This document shows positions 50,880-59,433 of a stretch of 64,000 nucleotides of DNA, in pieces; within the stretch, counting starts at the first letter, position 1; every line of letters starts with the position of its first letter. The stretch comes from Deltaproteobacteria bacterium (lineage in GTDB: Bacteria > Bdellovibrionota > FAC87 > UBA2466): NCBI GenBank assembly GCA_016196825.1, contig JACPWY010000007.1, positions 128,468 to 192,467 of the forward strand, read 5' to 3'. The notes under the pieces are model-generated. The model had not been told where the DNA came from, searched no databases, and saw only the letters and a list, made by a program, of their open reading frames with translations. The position numbers were made by a program, and so were the translations under genes.

Positions 50880-52328
50880 TTAGTTATTGCGGATCGCGGC
50901 CGATTCGATGACATCGTCTTCATCGTCATCGACGCTTAAGGCACCCAGGCCAAACTTGTCCACGCGGTAGCGCATGCTGCGGAAGCTAATATTCAGTAAC
51001 CGAGCCGCCTTCTTCTTCACTCCGCTTGTCCGTTCGAGAGCTTTCGTGAGGAGAGCTCGCTCAAAATCGGCCACCAACGCTTCGAGATTGATCCCCTTTT
51101 CCTGATCGATTTCGATGTTGTGGGCATCGAGCCGATCCGAGGTTTGCGGGCTGTGATCGGCTAGGTGCCTGGGCCAGCTCTCCGGGAGGATGGCCGGTCC
51201 GGGTTCGAGCGCGACGGTTCGCTCCACGATATTTTCCAGCTCACGCACGTTTCCAGGAAAGTGGTAACCCTTGAGGATCTCCATCGCGGTTTCGCTGATC
51301 TTTTTCACATTCACGCCGAGGCTTTTCGAAAACTTCTCGAGGAAGTGATTGGCCAGCATCTGGATGTCCTCTTTGCGCTCGCGAAGAGGGGGGCAATGGA
51401 TCTGGATCACATTCAGGCGATAGAAAAGGTCTTCTCGGAACTTGCCCGTTTTGACATCATTCTCCAGGTTGCGGTTTGTCGCGGAGACGACACGCACATC
51501 CACTGTGATGTCCTCGGTGCTGCCTACGCGCTTGAAGGTGCCCTCCTGAATCACGCGCAGCAACTTCACCTGCATCGTGAGGGGGAGCTCGCCGAGCTCA
51601 TCTAGGAAAATCGTTCCGCCGTTAGCGACCTCGAAAAGGCCCTTCTTATCGGCAATGGCGCCGGTAAAAGAGCCCTTCTTGTGGCCGAACATCTCGCTCT
51701 CCATGAGGTTCTCAGGGATAGCGCCGCAGTTCACCGTAACGAACGGACGATCTTTCAAAGGTCCATTGTAGTGGATCGCACGTGCGATGAGTTCCTTGCC
51801 GGTGCCCGATTCCCCGGTGATGAGGACCGAGCTCTTGGTGTTGGCCACGCGTTTCACCATCTCGTAAATGCGCATCATGGGGGGGGCGCCGCCGATGATG
51901 TTGTCAAAAGCGTACTTGGTGCCAAGTTCCTTCTTGAGCTGGGCGTTTTCCAATTTCAGGTCCCGCTTCTCCAAAGCCTGACGGATGATGATCTTCACCT
52001 CATCGATTTTGAAGGGCTTGGAGACGTAGTCATAAGCGCCGAGTTTCATGGCCTCGACGGCGGTCTCGGTCGATCCGAAGGCCGTGATCATGATCTGCAC
52101 GGCTTCAGGATCCATTTCCTTCACTTTGGAGAGAAGCTCCAGGCCGGACATTTCTGGCATTTGGATGTCGCTGATGATCAGATCAGCCGACTGTTTCTTC
52201 AGAATTTCGAGGGCTTCGACGCCGTTGCCAGCCGTGAGAACCTGATAGCCCTCACGCTTGAGCATAATCTCGAAAAATTCCCGGATGCTTTCTTCGTCGT
52301 CCACAATCAGTATTCGCGCCACATTCAT
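50880..52328 (-). CDS. sigma54-dependent response regulator, PilR/NtrC type
   Basis: 482 residues. Receiver domain with Asp10/Asp11 and phosphorylation site Asp54 (LIISDIQMP). The AAA+ domain has Walker A GESGTGKE, the sigma54-contact loop as GSFTGA instead of GAFTGA, Walker B GTIFLDELGELP, and R-finger FREDLFYRLNV. A Fis-type helix-turn-helix (KKKAARLLNISFRSMRYRV) ends with an acidic tail (DDDEDDVIE). The pilin gene next door makes PilR the best guess, but no PilS kinase is adjacent. It faces away from the ~160-base region before 52490. Confidence 0.88.
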   Translation of the reverse strand: MNVARILIVDDEESIREFFEIMLKREGYQVLTAGNGVEALEILKKQSADLIISDIQMPEMSGLELLSKVKEMDPEAVQIMITAFGSTETAVEAMKLGAYDYVSKPFKIDEVKIIIRQALEKRDLKLENAQLKKELGTKYAFDNIIGGAPPMMRIYEMVKRVANTKSSVLITGESGTGKELIARAIHYNGPLKDRPFVTVNCGAIPENLMESEMFGHKKGSFTGAIADKKGLFEVANGGTIFLDELGELPLTMQVKLLRVIQEGTFKRVGSTEDITVDVRVVSATNRNLENDVKTGKFREDLFYRLNVIQIHCPPLRERKEDIQMLANHFLEKFSKSLGVNVKKISETAMEILKGYHFPGNVRELENIVERTVALEPGPAILPESWPRHLADHSPQTSDRLDAHNIEIDQEKGINLEALVADFERALLTKALERTSGVKKKAARLLNISFRSMRYRVDKFGLGALSVDDDEDDVIESAAIRNN

Positions 52329-52489
52329 CGTTCACCTCAGCGTCAGCTTCAACTCTTCACTCTTGAGGAGCAAAGTTCGTACCAGTGTGTGACACTATTT
52401 GTCCGGTGCGTAGCATACGCGGTATACGCAAAAACGACCTGAAGTATACCGAAGCAGCTGTGTGACAATTTTGGGCGCTGATCGAGCCC

Positions 52490-52843
52490 TTGGACATTTC
52501 GAAGACCGATGTGCTATTACATCAGCCCGAAATGGAAAAACCGAGAACAAAAAAACCGGGTGTCGATGAACCCATCTGTTTGATCAGTTATCGAATCACG
52601 CACATCCTGTTGGGGGGTGGGCCCGACACGCGCTCGAGTTTCTGGAAGATGTATCACCATGAGCTCTCGCTCAATCGTAAGACCGAATACCGCAATTACC
52701 ACACCCATCTGTGTCGGCAGTACCTTCTGGATCTCGCGACGGACGGCCCTGTCTACTTCCGGAATAACCGCCTCACCATTGAAAAAGAGGCCTCGGAGCG
52801 GCTGAAAACACTCGCCCATGTCGCCACAAGCTTCGATAGTTAG
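52490..52843 (+). CDS. small protein of unknown function
   Basis: Up to 117 residues from TTG 52490; later starts at GTG 52511 or ATG 52532 are equally possible because no clear ribosome site exists. The C-terminal ~70 residues (FWKMYHHELSLNRKTEYRNYH, QYLLDLATDGPVYFRNNRLTIEKEA is represented only by its ends) alternate helix and two short strands in a winged-helix-like order. A small DNA-binding role is possible but unproven. Its end overlaps the convergent secreted-protein gene by four bases. Confidence 0.5.
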   Translation: MDISKTDVLLHQPEMEKPRTKKPGVDEPICLISYRITHILLGGGPDTRSSFWKMYHHELSLNRKTEYRNYHTHLCRQYLLDLATDGPVYFRNNRLTIEKEASERLKTLAHVATSFDS

Positions 52844-53763
52844 TCCCAAATGCAAAGAACGGCGTAGGAGCTACTCACCGGGATTTCAAGGTACTCTTCC
52901 CGATCCATTCCTTTGTACCACCTGCGTGGCCCTACGGGCAAAGGTCCGAGCTTGCCCACGCACGCGGAGTACGGGTCGTGCATGCTCCACCGCGTCGAGT
53001 TGCCATTGTGGACGCTGGGGTGGATTCGGCCGTTGTTGAGCCACACGCTGAACCCGGGCTGAACACCGAGTGGGGAGTTCAAGACCGCTTCGCGGTTGGG
53101 GGTCCCCGATGGCGCGCGGTCGAGATCGGCGAGCGTGATGAGACGCCAGGGGAGGGAGCAGACCTTCTTTTCCGCGTGGTCGAAGTCAGCTCCTGGAGAG
53201 CCAAGTATCCAGGGCCTCTCGCCATCAAACCAAATCGTATAAAAAGTGTAGATGAGGTTCAGAAACTCCCCCTTCTCATAATCCTGTTCAATTGTTCGAT
53301 CTCTCCCATCCGCGAGGTTCTCCAAGATCCCTTTGTGGGCGGTCAGAAGGACCCTCTCCAGAGGTTGGATGGCAGCCAAGCGATCGTGGCTCTTGCGGTG
53401 CGTGGTTTCAGAATCGGGGTCCTTCGCGAGGAGCTGCGTGTAATATTCCTTTTCCTGGAGCAGGCGTTCGAGTCCGTCCGTGACCTGATAGGCCATCGGA
53501 ATCCGAAAGAGTGCCTTCAGATTAGATTGAAAAGTCTTTCGATCGCGCGCGAAATTGGGTTGAGTGGCTCCTTTGCATCTTCGGGTGAGAGAGCCGATCT
53601 GCCCGGGGTGACAGACGCGGTATTGAATGCGGTCTCCTTCTTGAAAGACCGACGCCAGCCGGCCATCCGAATAGACCAAACCGAGATCGGCGAGTGCGTG
53701 CGCGGCGCCCAGGACGGCGACCGCTCCAACGAGTGACTTGATTTGTTTCATTTTGGGCCTCAT
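52840..53763 (-). CDS. secreted protein, third of three tandem paralogues
   Basis: 307 residues from ATG 53763, which overlaps the previous stop (ATGA) and has GGAGG five bases ahead. After the signal peptide (KSLVGAVAVLGAAHALA) comes the shared module (DLGLVYSDGRLASVF, YRVC, RRC). A helical middle and a C-terminal domain follow, with a WRLITLADL stretch, a Trp-rich section and the end SSYAVLCIWD. The end recalls Lcl/DUF1566- and FGE-type C-type-lectin-like folds, but this is by eye only. The three tandem copies share architecture throughout. Confidence 0.75.
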   Translation of the reverse strand: MRPKMKQIKSLVGAVAVLGAAHALADLGLVYSDGRLASVFQEGDRIQYRVCHPGQIGSLTRRCKGATQPNFARDRKTFQSNLKALFRIPMAYQVTDGLERLLQEKEYYTQLLAKDPDSETTHRKSHDRLAAIQPLERVLLTAHKGILENLADGRDRTIEQDYEKGEFLNLIYTFYTIWFDGERPWILGSPGADFDHAEKKVCSLPWRLITLADLDRAPSGTPNREAVLNSPLGVQPGFSVWLNNGRIHPSVHNGNSTRWSMHDPYSACVGKLGPLPVGPRRWYKGMDREEYLEIPVSSSYAVLCIWD

Positions 53764-54674
53764 GGTTTCCTCCAGACACACAGAACCGCTTTGAGAGTGG
53801 AGATCGGAAGCCAGCGTTCTGCCGCGTAGCTCCTGGCCTCCGACAGCTGAATCTTGTCAGGCACCGGCCCGAGGCTCATGGCTACCCCACGGAATCGTTC
53901 GCCGGGTCCGTATTCCGGATAGTAACTTCGTTCAAATTGATCCTTGGGGGGGCCTAATTTTACACTCGACCACAGACTCGGGCCCCGCTGCAACCACGCC
54001 TTGAGGGGCGAGACAAGGAGGAGTTCGTTGTTGGGGTAGCCATCTCGTTGGGCTTTGAGATCGTCCTGGGTAACGAGGTGTGCGGGATTCGGACATGATT
54101 GAATCGCCGAGTCCTGGTCCATGCCCGGGCTGACGAAGATCCACGCCCTCTCACCATCGAACCAGTTGGGGTAGAAGGGCATCGTCCAGCGAAGAAACGC
54201 CTCTTGATTGATCTTTTGGTCCGCCACTGTGTCGTCGGAAGGAGACAAGTGGTTGATGAAGTCGCGTTGAACGACCAAAAGCTTCGAATGGACGTCGATC
54301 AGGTCTCCGAGGGTTTTCCGAGCTTCCTTGCCCTCTCGGGACTCAGGGGAGGAGTTGTCGACCAGTGCTTTGTAGTATTCCACTCGCTTCATCGTTTCGG
54401 AGAGCGCGTCGGGGGCGGCGTCATTTGCGGGAAGGAAGAAAAGAGTTGTGAGCCGAGTCTGGAACTGAGAGAGCTCAATCCCGTTGTCGGCCTGATTCGT
54501 AGCGGGTCGGCACTGGCGGGTGAGATTGCCAATCTCCCCTTTGGCGCACAGGCGATATAAAACGCGGTTTCCATTTTGGTAGAGAACGGCCAACCGGCCG
54601 TCTCGGTAAACTAGTCCGACATCTCCGAACAGAGGGCTCGAGAGGCTCGCTACGATGAGTAAAAGGAATTTCAT
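53760..54674 (-). CDS. secreted protein, second of three tandem paralogues
   Basis: 304 residues from ATG 54674, preceded by GGAG at six bases and opening with a signal peptide (MKFLLLIVASLSSPLFG). The same module (DVGLVYRDGRLAVLY, YRLC, RQC), a helical middle (YYKALVDNSSPESREGKEA region), WFDGERAWIFVSPG and the end LKAVLCVWRKP are present. WFDGE[RK].W is conserved in all three copies. The stop overlaps the next gene's ATG; 20 bases separate it from the first copy upstream. Confidence 0.75.
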   Translation of the reverse strand: MKFLLLIVASLSSPLFGDVGLVYRDGRLAVLYQNGNRVLYRLCAKGEIGNLTRQCRPATNQADNGIELSQFQTRLTTLFFLPANDAAPDALSETMKRVEYYKALVDNSSPESREGKEARKTLGDLIDVHSKLLVVQRDFINHLSPSDDTVADQKINQEAFLRWTMPFYPNWFDGERAWIFVSPGMDQDSAIQSCPNPAHLVTQDDLKAQRDGYPNNELLLVSPLKAWLQRGPSLWSSVKLGPPKDQFERSYYPEYGPGERFRGVAMSLGPVPDKIQLSEARSYAAERWLPISTLKAVLCVWRKP

Positions 54675-54694
54675 TTGCGACTCCAAATTGATTC

Positions 54695-55519
54695 TCATTC
54701 CCAAATGCATGCCACCGGATAGAGGGAACCTCGCCTGCCCGAGGTTGTTGTCCGGTCAACCGGAGAGCGATGGCCGAGATAGTCGGCGCCCCCACCGTAT
54801 TGATTCCAGTAGCTAGTCCAAACTAGGCCCCCTTCCGAAAGGGACGGGGCCAGCGGAGATTTGAGGATAGCCTCCCGATTGGGACTCCCTGTCGGAGAAG
54901 CGTTGAAATCGCTGGAGGTGGCTGATCGCCAGGGTGGTATGCAGCTCTTAAATAGGTCGTCTATGTGAACTTTGGTGGAGGGTATGTACCATCTTTTTTC
55001 GCCATCAAACCATACGGGATAGAGGGAATAGGTGATGCGATGAAATTCATCTTGCTCATCCAGCCCCTTTTCGATAGTTCGGTTGCGACCAGCGACCAAA
55101 TACGCGAGGATGTCTGTCTCGAGCGTGATCAGAGTGTTCTGGATGTTTCGCAAGGAGGGCAGTTTGACGAGGATCATCTCCTTGGCTGAATTGCCGAGAG
55201 GCTCATATTTCTGACCCTGGTAGTACTCGATCTCCTTTTGTATCTTCTCGAGACCATCGGTGCCTTGGTAGCGTTCGGGGATGCGGCTGAGCGCCTTAAG
55301 GCGAACGTGAATGGACGACCGTTCGTAGGTATAGCTCCGCAGGGCCCCGGTTTGGCATGAACGTGTGAGGTTGTTGATCTCGGTTTCAAGACACCCTCGG
55401 TAGATCACCTGATTCTTATCCGCATAGATGGCCGCTACGCGGCCATCTGGGTAGACCAGGCCGATGTCGGCGAATGCGGAAATTGATACAATCCACGCGA
55501 AAGAAAACCAGTACTTCAT
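54695..55519 (-). CDS. secreted protein, first of three tandem paralogues
   Basis: 274 residues from ATG 55519 with AGGAGA upstream and a signal peptide (MKYWFSFAWIVSISAFA). Shared module DIGLVYPDGRVAAIY, YRGC, RSC; then VWFDGEKRW and the end YPVACIWE. Sequence identity among the three copies is clear at both ends and lower in the middle, consistent with duplication followed by divergent selection on the central part. Function unknown; probably periplasmic or surface-exposed. Confidence 0.75.
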   Translation of the reverse strand: MKYWFSFAWIVSISAFADIGLVYPDGRVAAIYADKNQVIYRGCLETEINNLTRSCQTGALRSYTYERSSIHVRLKALSRIPERYQGTDGLEKIQKEIEYYQGQKYEPLGNSAKEMILVKLPSLRNIQNTLITLETDILAYLVAGRNRTIEKGLDEQDEFHRITYSLYPVWFDGEKRWYIPSTKVHIDDLFKSCIPPWRSATSSDFNASPTGSPNREAILKSPLAPSLSEGGLVWTSYWNQYGGGADYLGHRSPVDRTTTSGRRGSLYPVACIWE

Positions 55520-55640
55520 CTCTTCTCCTCTATGCACTGATTGATGCAGTGCTTCATAGCACGCGGCAATGAGGATTTCCTCTTATTTGCCCGGGAAATG
55601 AGAAGGAAACGTTGCGAGGTAAAATAGTAAACTTGTTGAG

Positions 55641-56636
55641 CTATTGCCTGGGTATGCGTCCGATCTCAGGGCAGCGCACCAGTTGGGGGCTGCCATTGAA
55701 GCTGAGAAGCTCGGGCGGTGTAGTACGACATTTTTCAACGGCATACGGGCAGCGGGTGTGAAAGGTGCAGCCGGAGGGGGGATTCACGGGTGATGGAATC
55801 TCGCCGGTCAAAACGATTCGTGTTCGGCTCCGTTCAAGTTTGGGGTCGGGGATTGGAACGGCCGAGATCAATGCGCGAGTATAGGGGTGGAGCGGGTTTT
55901 TGTAGATCTCACGCGACTCGCCCGCCTCGACAATTTTTCCCAGATACATGACGGCCAGGCGGTGGGAGATATATCGGACGACGGCGAGGTTGTGGGAGAT
56001 GAAGAGCATCGCGAGGTTCATTTCTCTCTGAAGGTCTTTCATGAGATTCAAAATCTGTGCCTGAACGCTCACATCGAGAGAGGAAACGGGTTCATCAGCG
56101 ATCAATACTTTAGGCTCCAGGATCAGAGCGCGGGCGATCGCAATGCGCTGTCGCTGCCCACCTGAAAACTCGTGCGGGTACTTGTGGACCGCCGTCTTGG
56201 GAATGCCGACGGCGGAGATGATCTTCTGGATGCGCCGATTCTTCTCTTCAGAGGAGAGGCGCAGATGAGCGTTGAGCGGTTCCGCCAGGACCTCCTGAAT
56301 CGTCATGCGAGGATCCAGGCTCGCATAAGGATCCTGGAAGACCATTTGAATTGACGGACGCGCTCGTCGGAGCGCTCCGCCTTTCAGAGCGAGAAAATTG
56401 GTGCCGCCGATGTCGATAGTGCCTTCGGTCGGGTGGATGAGGCGAATGATCGCTCGTCCCAAAGAGCTCTTGCCACAGCCCGATTCACCGACCAGGCCCA
56501 TGGTCTCACCCGGGCGCAGCTCAAGCGAGACGCCGTCGACAGCCTTCACCCTCTCCACCGGCTTGAAATAGCCTGGGCTTTTCTTGAAGTGGACCTTGAG
56601 ATCTTTGACCGTGAGAACGGGTTGCAATTCGCTCAT
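55641..56636 (-). CDS. oppF: oligopeptide ABC transporter ATPase
   Basis: 331 residues from ATG 56636, which overlaps the oppD stop (ATGA); the open frame continues upstream only as a shadow of oppD. Walker A GESGCGKSS, signature FSGGQRQRIAIARAL, Walker B LIADEPVSSLD, and the C-terminal Cys cluster region typical of OppF/DppF (SGCTFHTRCPYAVEKC) that binds an iron-sulfur cluster in related proteins. It pairs with OppD to power peptide uptake. Last gene of the operon. Confidence 0.93.
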   Translation of the reverse strand: MSELQPVLTVKDLKVHFKKSPGYFKPVERVKAVDGVSLELRPGETMGLVGESGCGKSSLGRAIIRLIHPTEGTIDIGGTNFLALKGGALRRARPSIQMVFQDPYASLDPRMTIQEVLAEPLNAHLRLSSEEKNRRIQKIISAVGIPKTAVHKYPHEFSGGQRQRIAIARALILEPKVLIADEPVSSLDVSVQAQILNLMKDLQREMNLAMLFISHNLAVVRYISHRLAVMYLGKIVEAGESREIYKNPLHPYTRALISAVPIPDPKLERSRTRIVLTGEIPSPVNPPSGCTFHTRCPYAVEKCRTTPPELLSFNGSPQLVRCPEIGRIPRQ

Positions 56637-57601
56637 GGCAACTTCTCCAGGTGGCAAAAGGATTCGTGTTCTTCCGTGCGCTTTGCCGTCGGGAAACTGT
56701 TGCGGCATTCCTCCTTCACATATTCGCAGCGGGCGTCGAACGGGCAACCGGGGCCAAGTTTCGACAGATCGGGAGCGGTCCCTGCAATGCTGGGAAGAGC
56801 CGCCAAAGCCTTGTCCAGGCGCGGGGTCGATTTGAGGAGCGCGTGGGTGTAGGGGTGTTGGGAACGGTAGAAGATATCGTCGACAGAACCCTGCTCGAAA
56901 AGTTTGCCGGCGTACATTACAAGGCATCTGTCCGCAACGCCCGCCACGACACCGAGATCGTGAGTCACCAAAATGACCGCCATGCCGGTTTCCTTCTGGA
57001 TGGATTTTAAGAGTTCCAGAATCTGGGCCTGAACGGTCACATCAAGGGCGGTTGTTGGTTCATCGGCAATCAGGATCTCGGGGTGGGTCGTCAGTGCCAT
57101 CGCGATCATCACGCGTTGGCGCATTCCCCCGCTGAACTCGTGCGGATACGCGTTGAGAGCGCGGTCGGGATCGCCGATTCCGACCTTAAGGAGTGACCCC
57201 TTCACAATCTTAAAGGCCTCATCCTTCGTCTTGTTGCGATGGATCATGAGGGGCTCGATGAGCTGCGTTCCGATCTTCAAATACGGATTGAGTGAGGTCA
57301 TCGGTTCCTGGAAGATCATCGCGATCTTGTTCCCACGGATCGAGCGCATGGTGTCTTCGGAGGCAGTCACAAGATCCATTCCTCCAAATTGGGCGGAGCC
57401 CGACTCGATCCTCAAAGGGGGTTTGGGCAATAAGCCCAGAAGGGAAAGAAGGAAAACTGATTTTCCACTGCCACTTTCGCCGACGATTCCGAGCGTCTCT
57501 CCGGCCGAGAGATTGAAATTGAGGCCATCGACCGCCTTGACGATACCCCGGCGCGTATGAAAGTAGGCCCGGTAGTCTCGGACGTGGAGGACCTCGCCCA
57601 T
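56633..57601 (-). CDS. oppD: oligopeptide ABC transporter ATPase
   Basis: 322 residues. Walker A GESGSGKSV, Q-loop IFQEPMTSLNP, signature FSGGMRQRVMIAMAL, Walker B LIADEPTTALD, switch VTHDLGVV, and the C-terminal Cys-containing oligopeptide-transporter domain (GCPFDARCEYVKEEC). The ATG overlaps the oppC stop by one base (TGATG). Partner of OppF. Confidence 0.93.
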   Translation of the reverse strand: MGEVLHVRDYRAYFHTRRGIVKAVDGLNFNLSAGETLGIVGESGSGKSVFLLSLLGLLPKPPLRIESGSAQFGGMDLVTASEDTMRSIRGNKIAMIFQEPMTSLNPYLKIGTQLIEPLMIHRNKTKDEAFKIVKGSLLKVGIGDPDRALNAYPHEFSGGMRQRVMIAMALTTHPEILIADEPTTALDVTVQAQILELLKSIQKETGMAVILVTHDLGVVAGVADRCLVMYAGKLFEQGSVDDIFYRSQHPYTHALLKSTPRLDKALAALPSIAGTAPDLSKLGPGCPFDARCEYVKEECRNSFPTAKRTEEHESFCHLEKLP

Positions 57602-58512
57602 CAGTCCTTGGCCCCCTTGGGGTCGAGGGCGTCACGGAGCCCATCCCCCAAGAAATTCAGTGAGAAGAGCGTGAGTGAAAGCATGATCGCAGGCGATATG
57701 AGGACCCACGGGGCGACCTCCATCACCTCAACCCCACTCGAGATGAGCGTGCCCCAGGAGGCCATCGGAGCCTGGACACCGAGGCCCAGGAAACTCAAGA
57801 AAGCCTCGGAGAGAATCGCAGAGGGGATCGTCAGGGTGAGGTAAACGATCACTGGGCCCAGCGTGTTGGGCACCAGATGCCGTAAAACGATGAATCTCGT
57901 CGGGATTCCCATGGAAACAGCCGCCTCAATGAACTCCTTCTGTTTTAACGAGATCACCTGACCACGCACGATGCGCGCCATGGTGAGCCACTCGGTGAGA
58001 CCCAGGGCGACAAAGAGCAGGACAATGTTTCGACCGAAGTAGACCATTAAAATGATGACGAGGAAGATGAAGGGGAGCGCGTAGAGAATATCCACAACTC
58101 TCATGAGGACGCTGTCTATTTTACCGCCCGCATAGCCGGAGACGGCGCCGTAAATCACACCAACTACCACCGAAACGAGCGAGGCTAGAATCCCCACCAT
58201 CAGGGAGACGCGGCCCCCGTATAGGACACGGGTGAAAAGATCTCGGCCTAGAGTGTCGGTCCCCAGCCAATGGGCGAAGGACGGGCGGGCCAGAGTGAAC
58301 TCAAGATTCTGCTGCTCGAATCCATATGGCGCTATCCACGGAGTGATGAGGCAAATGAAAGCTTCAATCAAGATGAACGTGGCTCCGGCCAAAGCCATCT
58401 TGTTCTTGCTGAGCCGCCGATAGGCATCCATCCAGAGGCTTGAAGAGGCCTCTTGAGCCAGTGCTAGGGCTGGGTTCTCGGGGGTCGGCATCGTAATCGC
58501 TATACTACTCAT
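57601..58512 (-). CDS. oppC: oligopeptide ABC transporter permease
   Basis: 303 residues with six membrane helices. The N-terminal helix region is followed by GTDTLGRDLFTRVLYGGRVSL (represented by GTDTLGRDLF), the OppC signature, and the EAA-type loop with AAVSMGIPTRFIVLRHLVPN. The start at 58512 overlaps oppB by eight bases; ATG 58491 is an alternative. Forms the channel with OppB. Confidence 0.92.
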   Translation of the reverse strand: MSSIAITMPTPENPALALAQEASSSLWMDAYRRLSKNKMALAGATFILIEAFICLITPWIAPYGFEQQNLEFTLARPSFAHWLGTDTLGRDLFTRVLYGGRVSLMVGILASLVSVVVGVIYGAVSGYAGGKIDSVLMRVVDILYALPFIFLVIILMVYFGRNIVLLFVALGLTEWLTMARIVRGQVISLKQKEFIEAAVSMGIPTRFIVLRHLVPNTLGPVIVYLTLTIPSAILSEAFLSFLGLGVQAPMASWGTLISSGVEVMEVAPWVLISPAIMLSLTLFSLNFLGDGLRDALDPKGAKD

Positions 58513-59425
58513 GACGAACTCTGGGGTCCAGAATCGTGTAGGTGACGTCCACCAGGAAATTACAGACGAAAATGAGTGTGAAATAGAGGAGCGAAGTTCC
58601 CATCACCACCGTGTAGTCTCGGTTCAACGCGCTCTCAATGAAAAAACGTCCGAGGCCGGGGATCGAAAAGATTGTCTCCGTGACAAGGGCTCCGGCTATG
58701 ATCCCGGCGAGTGCGGGGCCAAGATAGGATACGACCGGGAGGAGCCCGCCACGGAGTGTGTGTTTCACAAGAATCAATGATTCCGGCAAACCCTTGGCTC
58801 GGGCCGTACGGACAAAATCGAGGCTTCGGATCTCCATCAGGCCACCTCTGGTGAGTCGGCTGATATAGGCCGCAAAGGCGAAGCCGAGCGTGAGACTCGG
58901 AAGGATCCGGTCGCCGATGGAATCCCACCCCGAGACGGGGGCGATCTCCAGCCACATTCCGAATACCAATACGAGAAAAGGGCCGATGACGAACGTGGGA
59001 AGGCAGATTCCCAAGATCGAGATGGACATTGGGATATAGTCGAATGCGGTGTTGGGCTTTAAGGCAGCAAGTCCCCCTGCTGTGATGCCAATGAGGAGGG
59101 CCCAGACGAGCGAGATAAGCCCCAATTCCAGCGACACCGGAAAGGCCTCGCCGATGATCTCGTTAACAGTGCGATTGGCGTGCTTAAAGGACGGCCCGAG
59201 ATCCCCATGGGCCAGATCGTTGAGGTAGTGAACGTATTGCATCAGCAGAGGCTCATCGAGGTGATATTTCTTATTCAGATTCTCCAGAATTTGAGGGGGG
59301 ACATTTCTCTCAGAATCAAACGGGCCACCGGGAGCGAATCGGATGAGAAAGAAGATGGCGGTGACGACAGCGAAGAAGACCGGGATCATCCCCAAGAGTC
59401 TTCCCAGTAGATAGCGCAGTCCCAC
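58505..59425 (-). CDS. oppB: oligopeptide ABC transporter permease
   Basis: 306 residues from GTG 59425 with AGGAGG immediately upstream, exactly the length of E. coli OppB; the open frame extends to 59683 but that part runs inside oppA. The start (LRYLLGRLLGMIPVFFAVV), PGGPFDSER, DLGPSFKH and the EAA-like RTARAKGLPESLILVKH are family features. It begins nine bases after the oppA stop. Confidence 0.92.
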   Translation of the reverse strand: MGLRYLLGRLLGMIPVFFAVVTAIFFLIRFAPGGPFDSERNVPPQILENLNKKYHLDEPLLMQYVHYLNDLAHGDLGPSFKHANRTVNEIIGEAFPVSLELGLISLVWALLIGITAGGLAALKPNTAFDYIPMSISILGICLPTFVIGPFLVLVFGMWLEIAPVSGWDSIGDRILPSLTLGFAFAAYISRLTRGGLMEIRSLDFVRTARAKGLPESLILVKHTLRGGLLPVVSYLGPALAGIIAGALVTETIFSIPGLGRFFIESALNRDYTVVMGTSLLYFTLIFVCNFLVDVTYTILDPRVRHE

Positions 59426-59433
59426 CGCTCCTC

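Noticed and set aside
52380-52470. Repeated TGTGTGACA words and GTATACGC/GTATACC words before the 52490 gene
   Set aside because: Only two short copies with irregular spacing; too little to call an operator.
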